From: Ilumatobacter nonamiensis YM16-303
GTDB lineage: Bacteria; Actinomycetota; Acidimicrobiia; Acidimicrobiales; Ilumatobacteraceae
Assembly: GCF_000350145.1 (NCBI RefSeq)
Contig: NZ_BAOL01000011.1
Location: forward strand, 1 to 48,062
Length of the DNA stretch: 48,062 bases
Reading direction: 5' to 3'
Part shown: positions 39,689 to 47,459 of the stretch, one piece after another
Position numbering within the stretch: position 1 is the first letter of the stretch
Layout: every line of letters begins with the position of its first letter
Notes under the pieces: model-generated
Told to the model about the DNA's origin: nothing
Database searches by the model: none
Seen by the model: only the letters and a program-made list of their open reading frames with translations
Made by a program: the position numbers and the translations under genes

Positions 39689-40867
39689 ATGTTCGTTCGT
39701 GCGCCCGAGAACCCGTACGTCATGACTGAGTTCGACACTGTAGTCGGAGTTCTGCTCGGTCTCGAGGAATCCGAGCGGAATGAGTCGGGTGGCATTGACC
39801 CACGGGCCACGCTCGAGCGAGTCGTGTTCGAACTCATGGTGTCGTCCCGACCGCCGTATGTCGTGGCCTTCTCGGGAGGGCGCGATTCATCGCTGATTCT
39901 CGCGATCGCAACGGCGATCGCGCGGCGAGAGGGACTTGACCTGCCGACACCGGTCACCAAGGTCTTTCCACACGTGACCGAATCGAACGAGGAGAAGTGG
40001 CAGACGGCATTCCTCAAACACCTCCGGCTCCCGGATTGGGAGCGACTGGAGCTCGCCGACGAGCTCGATATCGTGGGTCCTCTCGCTACTCAGCGGTTGC
40101 TCGAGTTCGGGGTACTGTTTCCGGCGACTATTGTGGGCGATGTACCGATGCTGGAGGTTGCCCGGGGCGGCCTGATCTTGGACGGTGAGGGCGGAGACGA
40201 CATTCTTGGCTCGGAAGCACACCGCATCGGCTCGTTGGAGCGCCTGCGACGCGGATCGCTGCATGGACGGGTGCGCAAGCTGCCGAGTGTCGCGGAACGC
40301 CTCCTACCCAATCGGATACGAGCACCGCGACAAGTTGCCGGGATGAAGCCAACGCCCTGGCTCACTCCTGCTGCAGCGGCGGCGCGGAAGCAGGCGCTGG
40401 TAGATGCCGAAAAGCTGCGTCCGCTGTCGTTTGCGCGGAGCGTTCGACAGGCACGGCGCAGGCGTTCCGTCGTGATCGGCTCAGCCAATCGCGCGTATTT
40501 CGCCGATCGTTTCGATGTGCACCTTGCGAGCCCGATCCTGCACCCGGACTTCGTGGAATCGATGGCCCGATTGGGAGGGATTCTGGGCCCCGGCCAGCGC
40601 AGCGACGTTCTCCGGATGATTGCTCCCGACCTCCTTCCCGACGAAGTGGTCAGCCGCCGAAGCAAAGCAATCTTCAATCGGGCCATCATGGGTCAGCACA
40701 GCAGAGCGTTCGCTGAGAATTGGGACGGTTCGGGAGTCGATCGCTCCCTTGTGGACGTCGACGGACTCCGAAACGAACTCTTGTCCGAACGACCCAACGC
40801 AGCGGTGGCGGCTCTCGCACAGTCCGCGTGGCTTGGATCTCAGCCGGCGAACGGGGTCAAAGAATAA
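39689..40867 (+). CDS. Lasso cyclase (asparagine-synthase-like, no glutaminase domain)
   Basis: The 392-residue protein has the ATP-pyrophosphatase core of asparagine synthetases: VVAFSGGRDSSLILAIA (PP-loop near residues 58-68), then LILDGEGGDDILGSE near 165-176, and further conserved SVVIGSANRAYFADRF. Lasso cyclases use this site to adenylate the ring Asp and join it to Gly1. Typical actinobacterial cyclases are about 600 residues with an N-terminal glutaminase-like domain; here only about 55 residues precede the PP-loop, so that domain is missing. No upstream in-frame remnant was seen. It lies 97 bp before the precursor gene and divergent from the B1-B2-kinase operon. Confidence 0.88.
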   Translation: MFVRAPENPYVMTEFDTVVGVLLGLEESERNESGGIDPRATLERVVFELMVSSRPPYVVAFSGGRDSSLILAIATAIARREGLDLPTPVTKVFPHVTESNEEKWQTAFLKHLRLPDWERLELADELDIVGPLATQRLLEFGVLFPATIVGDVPMLEVARGGLILDGEGGDDILGSEAHRIGSLERLRRGSLHGRVRKLPSVAERLLPNRIRAPRQVAGMKPTPWLTPAAAAARKQALVDAEKLRPLSFARSVRQARRRRSVVIGSANRAYFADRFDVHLASPILHPDFVESMARLGGILGPGQRSDVLRMIAPDLLPDEVVSRRSKAIFNRAIMGQHSRAFAENWDGSGVDRSLVDVDGLRNELLSERPNAAVAALAQSAWLGSQPANGVKE

Positions 40868-40871
40868 ACCC

Positions 40872-40901
40872 TTGCCACGGTGGGGGATGAACCACTACCC
40901 T
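40872..40901 (+). promoter_or_regulatory. Candidate promoter of the lasso precursor gene
   Basis: TTGCCA (40872-40877) matches the -35 consensus at five of six bases. TACCCT (40896-40901), a TAnnnT -10 box, follows 18 bp later. Transcription would start near 40908 and leave a leader of about 55 nt before the start codon. This would allow separate, strong expression of the precursor, as is common in lasso clusters. Confidence 0.5.
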
Positions 40902-40950
40902 CAGTGAGGACCCGGCGGGGCGATTTGCCTGAAGTCGTCGGGCGGACAAC

Positions 40951-40957
40951 AAAGGAG
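40951..40957 (+). promoter_or_regulatory. Strong ribosome binding site of the lasso precursor
   Basis: AAAGGAG lies 7 nt before the GTG at 40965 and is a near-perfect Shine-Dalgarno sequence. It decides the start of this very short gene. Confidence 0.8.
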
Positions 40958-40964
40958 CCACAAC

Positions 40965-41081
40965 GTGGAAAAGTATGAGACACCGGAAATCATCGAGCTC
41001 GGTTCGGTCGCAGACGTGACCCAGGGCGAGGGCCTCGAAGGCAACGCAGACAACGTGTGGATCTTCAGCTGGGGTAGCTGA
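40965..41081 (+). CDS. Lasso peptide precursor, 38 residues
   Basis: A 38-codon gene too short for usual annotation. The leader (residues 1-20) carries the actinobacterial lasso motif YxxPxIxxxGxxxxxTxG as YETPEIIELGSVADVTQG, with the conserved Thr at position -2 before cleavage. The core should be GEGLEGNADNVWIFSWGS (18 residues). Gly1 can be joined to Asp9, the only acidic residue at positions 7-9, giving a nine-residue ring, a loop and a Trp/Phe-rich tail that can lock the thread. There is no Cys, so this is a class II lasso peptide. The last residue is Ser, the expected target of the linked HPr-kinase-like enzyme. It starts with GTG behind a strong ribosome site and is followed by a perfect hairpin. 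Confidence 0.93.
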   Translation: MEKYETPEIIELGSVADVTQGEGLEGNADNVWIFSWGS

Positions 41082-41105
41082 ACTTCACTGAAGGTTCTGC
41101 AATTC

Positions 41106-41147
41106 ACAAGGCATCTGGTCTGCGCACATGCGGGCCAGATGCCTTGT
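41106..41147 (+). terminator. Perfect 13-bp hairpin after the lasso precursor
   Basis: ACAAGGCATCTGG (41106-41118) pairs without mismatch with its reverse complement at 41135-41147 around a 16-nt loop. It sits 24 nt past the precursor stop and ahead of the convergent exporter gene. It is the most stable hairpin in the lasso cluster. It could be a bidirectional terminator and could also protect the short precursor mRNA. Confidence 0.7.
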
Positions 41148-41201
41148 CTGCGTTTTCGCCCAGGGTGGTTACTCACGAGCGAGCCGCTCGAGAATCCCGT
41201 C

Positions 41202-42998
41202 TCAGCTCCTGAGTCCGTATCGGTCTGCTTGGAGGTTGAAGAGATCGTGATACAGACCACCCGACCTCATCAGGTCGACGTGACTCCCCATCTCGACCAC
41301 GTCACCGTGGTCCATGACGACGACCGCATCGGCCGACCGGACTGTCGCGAAGCGATGTGAGACGAACAGTACGATCCGATCGAAACAGAGTTCGTGGAGG
41401 AGATCGAACAGATCCGCCTCGGCTTGCGGGTCCAGTGATGCCGAAGGTTCGTCAAGAATCACGATCGGAGCGTCACGGAAGAGCGCCCGAGCGATCGCGA
41501 GACGCTGCCATTGGCCGATCGACGCGTCGGTCCCTCCGGCGAAGACCTTGCCGAGACGCGTGTCGATTCCCGCAGAATTCGAGCGGATGAGGTCGTCGAC
41601 GCCCGCCTCGATCGCGGCCCGCTCGATTCCTTCCTCGTCGTCGATTCGATTGATATCCCCGAGCGCAATCGAACTTCGGATCGTCAGCATGAACTTTGCG
41701 AAGTCCTGGAAAACCGGAGCCATTTGGGCGCGTACCAACGCCGGGTCACAGACCGCGATGTCAACTCCGTCCCAGCAGACTTTTCCCCGAGTAGGCGGGA
41801 GGAGATTTCCGATCACCTTGGACAATGTTGTCTTGCCTGACCCGTTTGCCCCCACGATCGCCATCACCTGACCGCGCCGGAGTTCGAAGCTCACCGAACG
41901 AACGGCATCCTCTTGAGCGCCTGGGTACCGATATCCAAGGCCCTCAACGGTGAGCGTCGTCGGTGGAGTCGGAGGGATCGCCGTCGGTCGACGCTTTCGG
42001 ATGTTCGGGAGTTCCGCTCGAAAGCTCTCGAAGTCTCGGAGGAATGTGATTCCCTGGTGAACGTTCGTGAAGGCCGTCCCCGTCGAGCGGAGACGGCTGC
42101 TGAGCTGCTGGAGCCCGACGATCGCGACCGCGGCGTCACCGATCGAGATGACGTTTCGCCCAGCCAAGATCAATGCGAACGAGAGAGTTGCGATCATCGC
42201 CGCCGTATTCACGACGGCACCAAACGTCGTTAGCACCAACCGCTTTCGTACAAGATCACGCAGACGACCGAGTCGAATGTCCCACAGGTCGGAGTGCCAC
42301 CGGCGGAATGTACCGGCGATGTCATACGCACGGACTTCCTTTGCCATCTCCCGCGACGTGAGAACCACCTCGAGGTACACGCGCTCTCGCTGCAACTCGG
42401 TGAGATCCCGCTCCATCTGGTACTGCGCCCGGTTGTTCCTGACATTGACGAACGCGATGGGGAAGTAGCTGATGACTGCGATCGGGACGAGAACTGGTGC
42501 CACCGTGAAGAGCACCCCGATCACTCCGACCGCAACAACCAACGTCGACATCATGGTGACGAGGCCGAAGACCACCGCCGACGACTGGCCTCCGGCCGCG
42601 GCGCGGGCCCGCTCGAGCCGATCGTGAAAGTCGGAGCCTTCGTAGAACTCGAGTTCGACTTCCGTCGCAACATCAAGAACATCGTCCATGGTCCGCCGCT
42701 GTACCTTCTCACCGAGCGGGATGCGCAGTTCCGTCGTTGCCGCTTGGCTCAGCGCACTGGCCATCAGCAAACCGCCGAGGAGGATCAGGTACGGAACGAG
42801 TTCACCCGTCGCTACTCCCGTCGTACCTGCGAGAAGGTCGAGGAGCGAACGGCCGACGAGGAGTTGGCCTGCTACGGCGAGTGAGGTGATCACGGTCGCC
42901 GCGAGGATGAGTAGGAGCGTTCCCCGTCCTGCTGCCCAGACCAACGTGAACGCCAGCCTCACCGTGCCGATCGAGTTGGTCGTGTTGTCCGCTGCCAT
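41202..42998 (-). CDS. ABC exporter of the lasso cluster (D protein)
   Basis: This 598-residue half-exporter has a membrane domain in about the first 310 residues (GTLLLILAATVITSLAVAGQ, SSAVVFGLVTMMSTLVVAV, AMIATLSFALILAG). The ATPase part has P-loop GANGSGKTT near 380 and Walker B IVILDEPSASLD near 511. The signature is ASIGQWQRLAIARAL rather than LSGGQ; a 'GxWQR' variant is familiar in peptide-exporting ABC proteins. It should export the mature lasso peptide and give immunity. ATG 42998 is preferred over TTG 43007. It follows the nucleotidyltransferase gene on the same strand, 66 bp apart, and converges on the precursor gene. Confidence 0.86.
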   Translation of the reverse strand: MAADNTTNSIGTVRLAFTLVWAAGRGTLLLILAATVITSLAVAGQLLVGRSLLDLLAGTTGVATGELVPYLILLGGLLMASALSQAATTELRIPLGEKVQRRTMDDVLDVATEVELEFYEGSDFHDRLERARAAAGGQSSAVVFGLVTMMSTLVVAVGVIGVLFTVAPVLVPIAVISYFPIAFVNVRNNRAQYQMERDLTELQRERVYLEVVLTSREMAKEVRAYDIAGTFRRWHSDLWDIRLGRLRDLVRKRLVLTTFGAVVNTAAMIATLSFALILAGRNVISIGDAAVAIVGLQQLSSRLRSTGTAFTNVHQGITFLRDFESFRAELPNIRKRRPTAIPPTPPTTLTVEGLGYRYPGAQEDAVRSVSFELRRGQVMAIVGANGSGKTTLSKVIGNLLPPTRGKVCWDGVDIAVCDPALVRAQMAPVFQDFAKFMLTIRSSIALGDINRIDDEEGIERAAIEAGVDDLIRSNSAGIDTRLGKVFAGGTDASIGQWQRLAIARALFRDAPIVILDEPSASLDPQAEADLFDLLHELCFDRIVLFVSHRFATVRSADAVVVMDHGDVVEMGSHVDLMRSGGLYHDLFNLQADRYGLRS

Positions 42999-43064
42999 GT
43001 CCGCCAAAGGCTACGCCGTTCGGTGCTCTCGGGCCTCAGGAGAGGCCGTACCCGGGTTTCGTGA

Positions 43065-44255
43065 TCATTGCTCTTCCGACGAGTTGCCCGCCTCGTTGTG
43101 GGTAGCGCTCTCGCCGCCCCACCGTCGGCGGGTGACTCGCCACAACCGGTCCCACCGAGAAGAGTAGCCACCCCGGGCGAGAAACTCATCCGATGGTGAT
43201 GCCCAGTTCCGGAGCACCCGTAGCCGGTCGCGCGGAGGCATGCCGAGCGTCTTGGCAAGCTTCAGGTCGAACTTGTCGAGATCCGGGCGGTCATATGCCC
43301 GCCGCAACGCGAAGTCCAGCGGATGCCTACCCCGCACGCCGACCACGACCCGGTCGGCGCCGCACAACACCGCAGCGCGCTCCGTGATACGTCGCACCAC
43401 GTCCGCGACATTTGTCGCCTGCAAGAGCTCGGTGGCCGTACGTCGTTCCAAATTGTCGGCCGCTCGAGCGATGAGCAGGAGGTCAAGCAGCGATGACATG
43501 ATTCGATGATTGGGATACGAGATAGCCAAGTGACTCGCCGCATGCGCCATCCGTCCGCCGCGATCGAACGCGCGGAACTCGTGACCGCCGATCGTGAAGC
43601 TCTCCCACTTGTCCCAATAGTCCTCTGGGATCGGCCGGCCAACCGTGTGGAGTCGTCGGTGGAGATCGATCGAGTAGTGGTCGTTAAGCCGCCAAGTCTC
43701 ACCTTTATCCATCAACCGGATATCGAGATCTGCTCCGACGAAACCCGAATCAGCGAGAATTTGACTGGCTTGACGGAAACCGCTGTCGCCTCGGACCAGG
43801 AGATCGACGTCGGCGGATTGGCGGAGCCCAGGTTGGACGTGATCGAGATGGCCGGTCGCCGTCCCCTTCAGCACACGGAACTCGACGCCGGCGTCGTTGA
43901 AGCGCGCCCCTACGTCGACGAGCATCGATTCGAGCTGGAGGCCGTGCACGACCTGGCGCATAGAGGCGCTCTCCAGATTGCGCTGGAGACGATCCGTCTC
44001 CGCGACAATCCGTCCGGACTCGACAGCGGCGCGGAGCTGCGGCACGAGGCGGTGATAGTTGAGACGAGCGAACAACACATCCTCAGCGTCGGGAGCGACG
44101 ACGACGGGTGCGCACTCGTACTCCATATCGAGGAGGACGCGGACGAGGTCCACCCCGCGTTCGTGGAGCGCCAACTCAGGGTCGAAGAAACGCAGGGCAT
44201 CGCCAGGCGTCATCGAGTCGGTCGCGAGCGCTGTGGATGATCGGCGTCGTCGCAT
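43065..44255 (-). CDS. Nucleotidyltransferase-like tailoring enzyme of the lasso cluster
   Basis: The 396-residue protein belongs to the same family as the gene at 2246-3370. It has VLKGTATGHLDHV (from residue 128) followed by RQSADVDLLVRGD (about 145-157), where the Asp pair should bind metal. In kinase-containing lasso clusters this gene type is linked to further modification of the phosphorylated peptide. Here it is co-directional with the exporter. Start ATG 44255 is uncertain; ATG 44213 (MTPGDALRF) would remove a basic, non-conserved tail. Together with the kinase it suggests a lasso peptide modified at its C-terminal Ser. Confidence 0.8.
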   Translation of the reverse strand: MRRRRSSTALATDSMTPGDALRFFDPELALHERGVDLVRVLLDMEYECAPVVVAPDAEDVLFARLNYHRLVPQLRAAVESGRIVAETDRLQRNLESASMRQVVHGLQLESMLVDVGARFNDAGVEFRVLKGTATGHLDHVQPGLRQSADVDLLVRGDSGFRQASQILADSGFVGADLDIRLMDKGETWRLNDHYSIDLHRRLHTVGRPIPEDYWDKWESFTIGGHEFRAFDRGGRMAHAASHLAISYPNHRIMSSLLDLLLIARAADNLERRTATELLQATNVADVVRRITERAAVLCGADRVVVGVRGRHPLDFALRRAYDRPDLDKFDLKLAKTLGMPPRDRLRVLRNWASPSDEFLARGGYSSRWDRLWRVTRRRWGGESATHNEAGNSSEEQ

Positions 44256-44576
44256 GAAACGATCCTCTCAGCCGGTGACGATCGATTTGAAGATGAGCAA
44301 CACCCCGTGATCATGGCAGACACGCCGCAACGGAATGACCAGCACTTGCGGGTCGGGGGACTCGGAGGGGTGCCCGCAGTGCAGCGGACCATCATCCGAT
44401 GATCACCGAACCGCTGGCACCGCCGCACGCCGCCATCGCGCGGAAGGCATCCAATTGGAGGAGTCCTCCAACAAACTGGCAGAAGCTCAGACGACACCTG
44501 TTTGTCCACTCAATGCGCACTTGCCGTATGACCACGACCGAGCGAAGCCTCAGACGCTGCCCTAACCTGCTCACTT
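44256..44576. other. Intergenic region after the lasso cluster
   Basis: About 320 bp without a supported gene. It holds an 8-bp perfect inverted repeat with a one-base centre, TTGGAGGA-G-TCCTCCAA (44455-44471), which could be an operator or weak terminator. The upstream promoter of the nucleotidyltransferase operon and that of the epimerase gene should both lie here. No lasso-type leader was found among its short frames. Confidence 0.5.
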
Positions 44577-45512
44577 ATGCGTGTGGCGGTCACCGGCGGT
44601 GCCGGATTCATCGGTTCGAACCTCTGTGAGCACCTGCTCGCGACAGACGGCGTTCAGTCCATTGCGATCATCGACGACCTGTCCAACAGCCAGATCGAGA
44701 ACCTCGACGGGCTGAACGTCGAGTTCGTCGAAGGAACCATTCTCGATCACGATGCGCTCGATCGGACGTTCGACGGTGCCGACGCCGTCGTCCACCTCGC
44801 CGCGCTCGGGTCCGTGCCGCGCAGCGTGGCGAATCCGATCGCCTCCCATGCCGTCAACGCCACCGGCACCGTCATGGTTCTCGAGGCCGCGCGCCGCCAC
44901 GGCAACCTCCACACGATCGTTGCGGGAAGTTCCAGCGTCTACGGGGCGAATCCGACGCTGCCGAAGCACGAGGACCTCGCCACGCGTCCGCTCTCCCCCT
45001 ACGGCGGCAGCAAGCTTGCCACCGAGGCATACGCCTTGGCATGGGGTGCCAGCTACGGGCTACCAGTCCTGCCCTTCCGCTTCTTCAACGTGTTCGGGCC
45101 CAAGCAGCCCGCCGGCCATGTCTACGCCGCGGTGATTCCAGCGTTCGTCGACTCAGCGCTGCGCAGCGAACCGGTCACAGTGCACGGCGACGGCATGCAG
45201 AGCCGCGACTTCACCTATGTGGGCACCGTGACCGCAGCGATCACGCAAGCAATCCTCGACCGCACCGTCAGCGACGCGCCGGTCAACCTCGCCTTCGGGT
45301 CACGCATCACCCTCCTCGACGCGCTCGAAGAGCTCGAGGGAGTGCTCGGGCATCCGGTCGAACGGAATCACATCGAACCTCGCGCGGGCGACGTGCGCCA
45401 CAGCCAGGCCGACAACTCGCGGCTGCTCGAACTCCTTCCGAACGTCGAAGCGGTGTCATTCATCGATGGTCTTACGACCACCGTCGACTGGATGCGTACG
45501 ACGCACGCGTGA
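44577..45512 (+). CDS. UDP-glucose 4-epimerase-like extended SDR
   Basis: The 311-residue extended SDR begins VAVTGGAGFIGSNLCEHLL with the Gly-rich cofactor loop. It continues with IIDDLSNSQIENL, HLAALGSVPRSVANP, the Ser in VAGSSSVYGANP, YGGSKLATEAYA with the Tyr-Lys pair, and FRFFNVFGPKQ. It resembles GalE/WbpP-type 4-epimerases, which invert C4 of UDP-hexoses or UDP-N-acetylhexosamines. It is transcribed away from the lasso cluster and converges with the membrane-protein gene. Substrate cannot be settled without structure-based comparison. Confidence 0.88.
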   Translation: MRVAVTGGAGFIGSNLCEHLLATDGVQSIAIIDDLSNSQIENLDGLNVEFVEGTILDHDALDRTFDGADAVVHLAALGSVPRSVANPIASHAVNATGTVMVLEAARRHGNLHTIVAGSSSVYGANPTLPKHEDLATRPLSPYGGSKLATEAYALAWGASYGLPVLPFRFFNVFGPKQPAGHVYAAVIPAFVDSALRSEPVTVHGDGMQSRDFTYVGTVTAAITQAILDRTVSDAPVNLAFGSRITLLDALEELEGVLGHPVERNHIEPRAGDVRHSQADNSRLLELLPNVEAVSFIDGLTTTVDWMRTTHA

Positions 45513-45554
45513 CGCGATCTGATGTAGATACGGCTGCCGGAGCAAGACTCTCGA

Positions 45555-46238
45555 TCAACGACCGCCCGCCGCTTTCGTGATGGTCACGATGATGATCGAG
45601 CACACCAACGACGCCAACGCCACGAGCGCCAGTTCGACTAGCGACTCGCCGGTGGACTTGGCGATTCCTCCCGTGCGCACCCCGACGAGTGCGGCGAACG
45701 CGCCGACGCCAGCGACGAGCAGCGAGGTCCGAGAGCCGGGCTCGATCGGGCGGATGAGACTCACAAGCGGCAGATTGACGAAACCCCACCAGGCGAACAG
45801 CATTCCCGCCATGGCGCTGAATCGACCCGACATGCCATACATCCCGGCCAGGAAGATCGGGATCGCAGCGGCGGCATACCACGACAGATGCAGCGGCTGA
45901 CGCACCGCCAGTTCGAGTAGCAGCACCCCAATCGGCAGAAACAGCATGTTCGGGAATTGGCTGGTCTCTGGCACGCAAAGATACGTACCGGCCAACGCGA
46001 GAGCGATCGCTCCGCCGCCCACCCCGGCGACCGGCACCAACCGTCGGAACGCAGGCATGGCCGCGCCCACCAACGCGCCGGTCACGATCGCTGACACGAC
46101 GAACCACCGGTTTGCGCCGCCGCTGAAATCACCGAATTGTTGAAAGAGAGCGACGATTCCTCCAGCGATCGCTGCGCCGACCGCACCGCTCGGCCCAATG
46201 AAGTCCATGGACCGCCACCGCTCGAATTCAGTGGCCAT
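45555..46238 (-). CDS. Small polytopic membrane protein, function unknown
   Basis: This 227-residue protein has about seven hydrophobic segments, including SGAVGAAIAGGIVALFQQFG, VGGGAIALALAGTYLCV, LFLPIGVLLLELAV and SLLVAGVGAFAALVGVRTGG, ending in a short positively charged tail. ATG 46238 lies 1 nt after the stop of the aminotransferase gene, so the two are co-translated; the longer frame to 46292 lies inside that gene. I recognise no family. A transport or flippase-accessory role in glycan synthesis is possible by context only. Confidence 0.75.
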   Translation of the reverse strand: MATEFERWRSMDFIGPSGAVGAAIAGGIVALFQQFGDFSGGANRWFVVSAIVTGALVGAAMPAFRRLVPVAGVGGGAIALALAGTYLCVPETSQFPNMLFLPIGVLLLELAVRQPLHLSWYAAAAIPIFLAGMYGMSGRFSAMAGMLFAWWGFVNLPLVSLIRPIEPGSRTSLLVAGVGAFAALVGVRTGGIAKSTGESLVELALVALASLVCSIIIVTITKAAGGR

Positions 46239-46239
46239 C

Positions 46240-47379
46240 TCAGGCCGCCCCGCCCGACGTGATGACGTCGCAGACACGATCCACGTCGTCATCGGTGAGC
46301 CGCGATCCCGAAGGAAGGCTCAGGCTGCGATCGAACAGATCTTCAGCGACCGTTCCGCCGACGACCGGGTGGTCGGCATACACGGGCTGGAGGTGCATCG
46401 GCTTGAACGCGTGACGCGCCTCCACACCGGCGTCACGCAAACGTTCCAGGACCGGCGTCGGCACGAGTCCACTCTCGGGAGCGAACGCGACCGTCGTCAG
46501 CCAATGGTTCGGTGCGACGTCCGCGGGAATCGCCTGGAAGGTCGTTCCGTCGACCACTGACAGCCCGCTTTCGTACCGGGCCCGAACACTGCGCCGCGCC
46601 GCGATCCGGTCGGGCAACGTTCGCAACTGGCCACGCCCGACCGCAGCGTTGAGGTTGCCCATCCGATAGTTGAACCCGATGTCCTCGTGCTCGTACCACG
46701 GCACGGGCTGACGTGCCTGCGTGCTCAGATAGCGCGCACGAGACACGATCTCGACGTCGTCGCTGAAGATCGCTCCCCCACCGCCCGTCGTGACCATCTT
46801 GTTGCCGTTGAACGACAGGATCCCGACACGACCGTGACGCCCCGCGTGGATCCCGTTCCGGAAGGCACCGATCGCTTCGGCGGCGTCGCACACCATCGGC
46901 ACGTCGTAGTCGGCGCAGATCGCGGCGTATCGGGCGCCGTCCGCGACGGAGCCGTAGAGGTCGACGGACACCACCGCTGCAGGAAGCGACCCCGCGCCCG
47001 CACGGCGCTCGAGTTCCTCGGCGAGCAGGTTCGGATCCATGTGCCACGTGTCGGGTTCGCAGTCGACGAAACACGGACGTGCGCCGAGATGCGACGCGGC
47101 AAACGCGCTGGCCGCGAACGTCAGCGTGCCCATGAGCACGTCGTCGCCCGCCTCGACACCGACGGCCATCAACGCCAGCTCCAGCGCAGCCGTGCCGCTC
47201 GACAACGCGGCGACCGCGGGAGCTCCGGTCAACACGGCGAGCTCCTCCTCGAACGCGTCGATGTCCGGCCCTGCCGGGGCAACCCAGTTGGAGTCGAACG
47301 CGGCGATGAGCAGCTCACGCTCGTCGGGGCCGACCTCGGGAGGTGAGAGGAGGAGTTTCCAGTCGGATCCGTCGGCCAC
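46240..47379 (-). CDS. DegT/DnrJ/EryC1 sugar aminotransferase
   Basis: The 379-residue PLP enzyme has LLLSPPEVGPDERELLIAAF and the NWVAPAGPDIDAFE start of the family. It continues with ALSSGTAALELALMAVGVEAG, GTLTFAASAFAASHLG and the PLP-linked Asp in VCDAAEAIG. The Schiff-base Lys lies in SFNGNKMVTTGGGG. It should transaminate a keto-sugar nucleotide to an amino sugar; this resembles PglE/WecE-type enzymes acting on UDP- or TDP-4-keto sugars. GTG 47379 is the family-like start. It is co-translated with the membrane protein downstream and divergent from the phosphatase gene. Confidence 0.9.
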   Translation of the reverse strand: MADGSDWKLLLSPPEVGPDERELLIAAFDSNWVAPAGPDIDAFEEELAVLTGAPAVAALSSGTAALELALMAVGVEAGDDVLMGTLTFAASAFAASHLGARPCFVDCEPDTWHMDPNLLAEELERRAGAGSLPAAVVSVDLYGSVADGARYAAICADYDVPMVCDAAEAIGAFRNGIHAGRHGRVGILSFNGNKMVTTGGGGAIFSDDVEIVSRARYLSTQARQPVPWYEHEDIGFNYRMGNLNAAVGRGQLRTLPDRIAARRSVRARYESGLSVVDGTTFQAIPADVAPNHWLTTVAFAPESGLVPTPVLERLRDAGVEARHAFKPMHLQPVYADHPVVGGTVAEDLFDRSLSLPSGSRLTDDDVDRVCDVITSGGAA

Positions 47380-47459
47380 CCGGACATTCTGACAGCTCGG
47401 CGAACACATGCGGGACACGCGTTTGTACGCCGAGCGCAGGTGGGGAAGACTGTGCGCCC

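Noticed and set aside
39689-40867. Housekeeping glutamine-dependent asparagine synthetase
   Set aside because: No glutaminase domain, and the gene sits between B1/B2 and a clear lasso precursor.
40965-41081. Ring closure at Glu2 or Glu5 of the lasso core
   Set aside because: Lasso rings use Asp or Glu at positions 7-9; only Asp9 qualifies.
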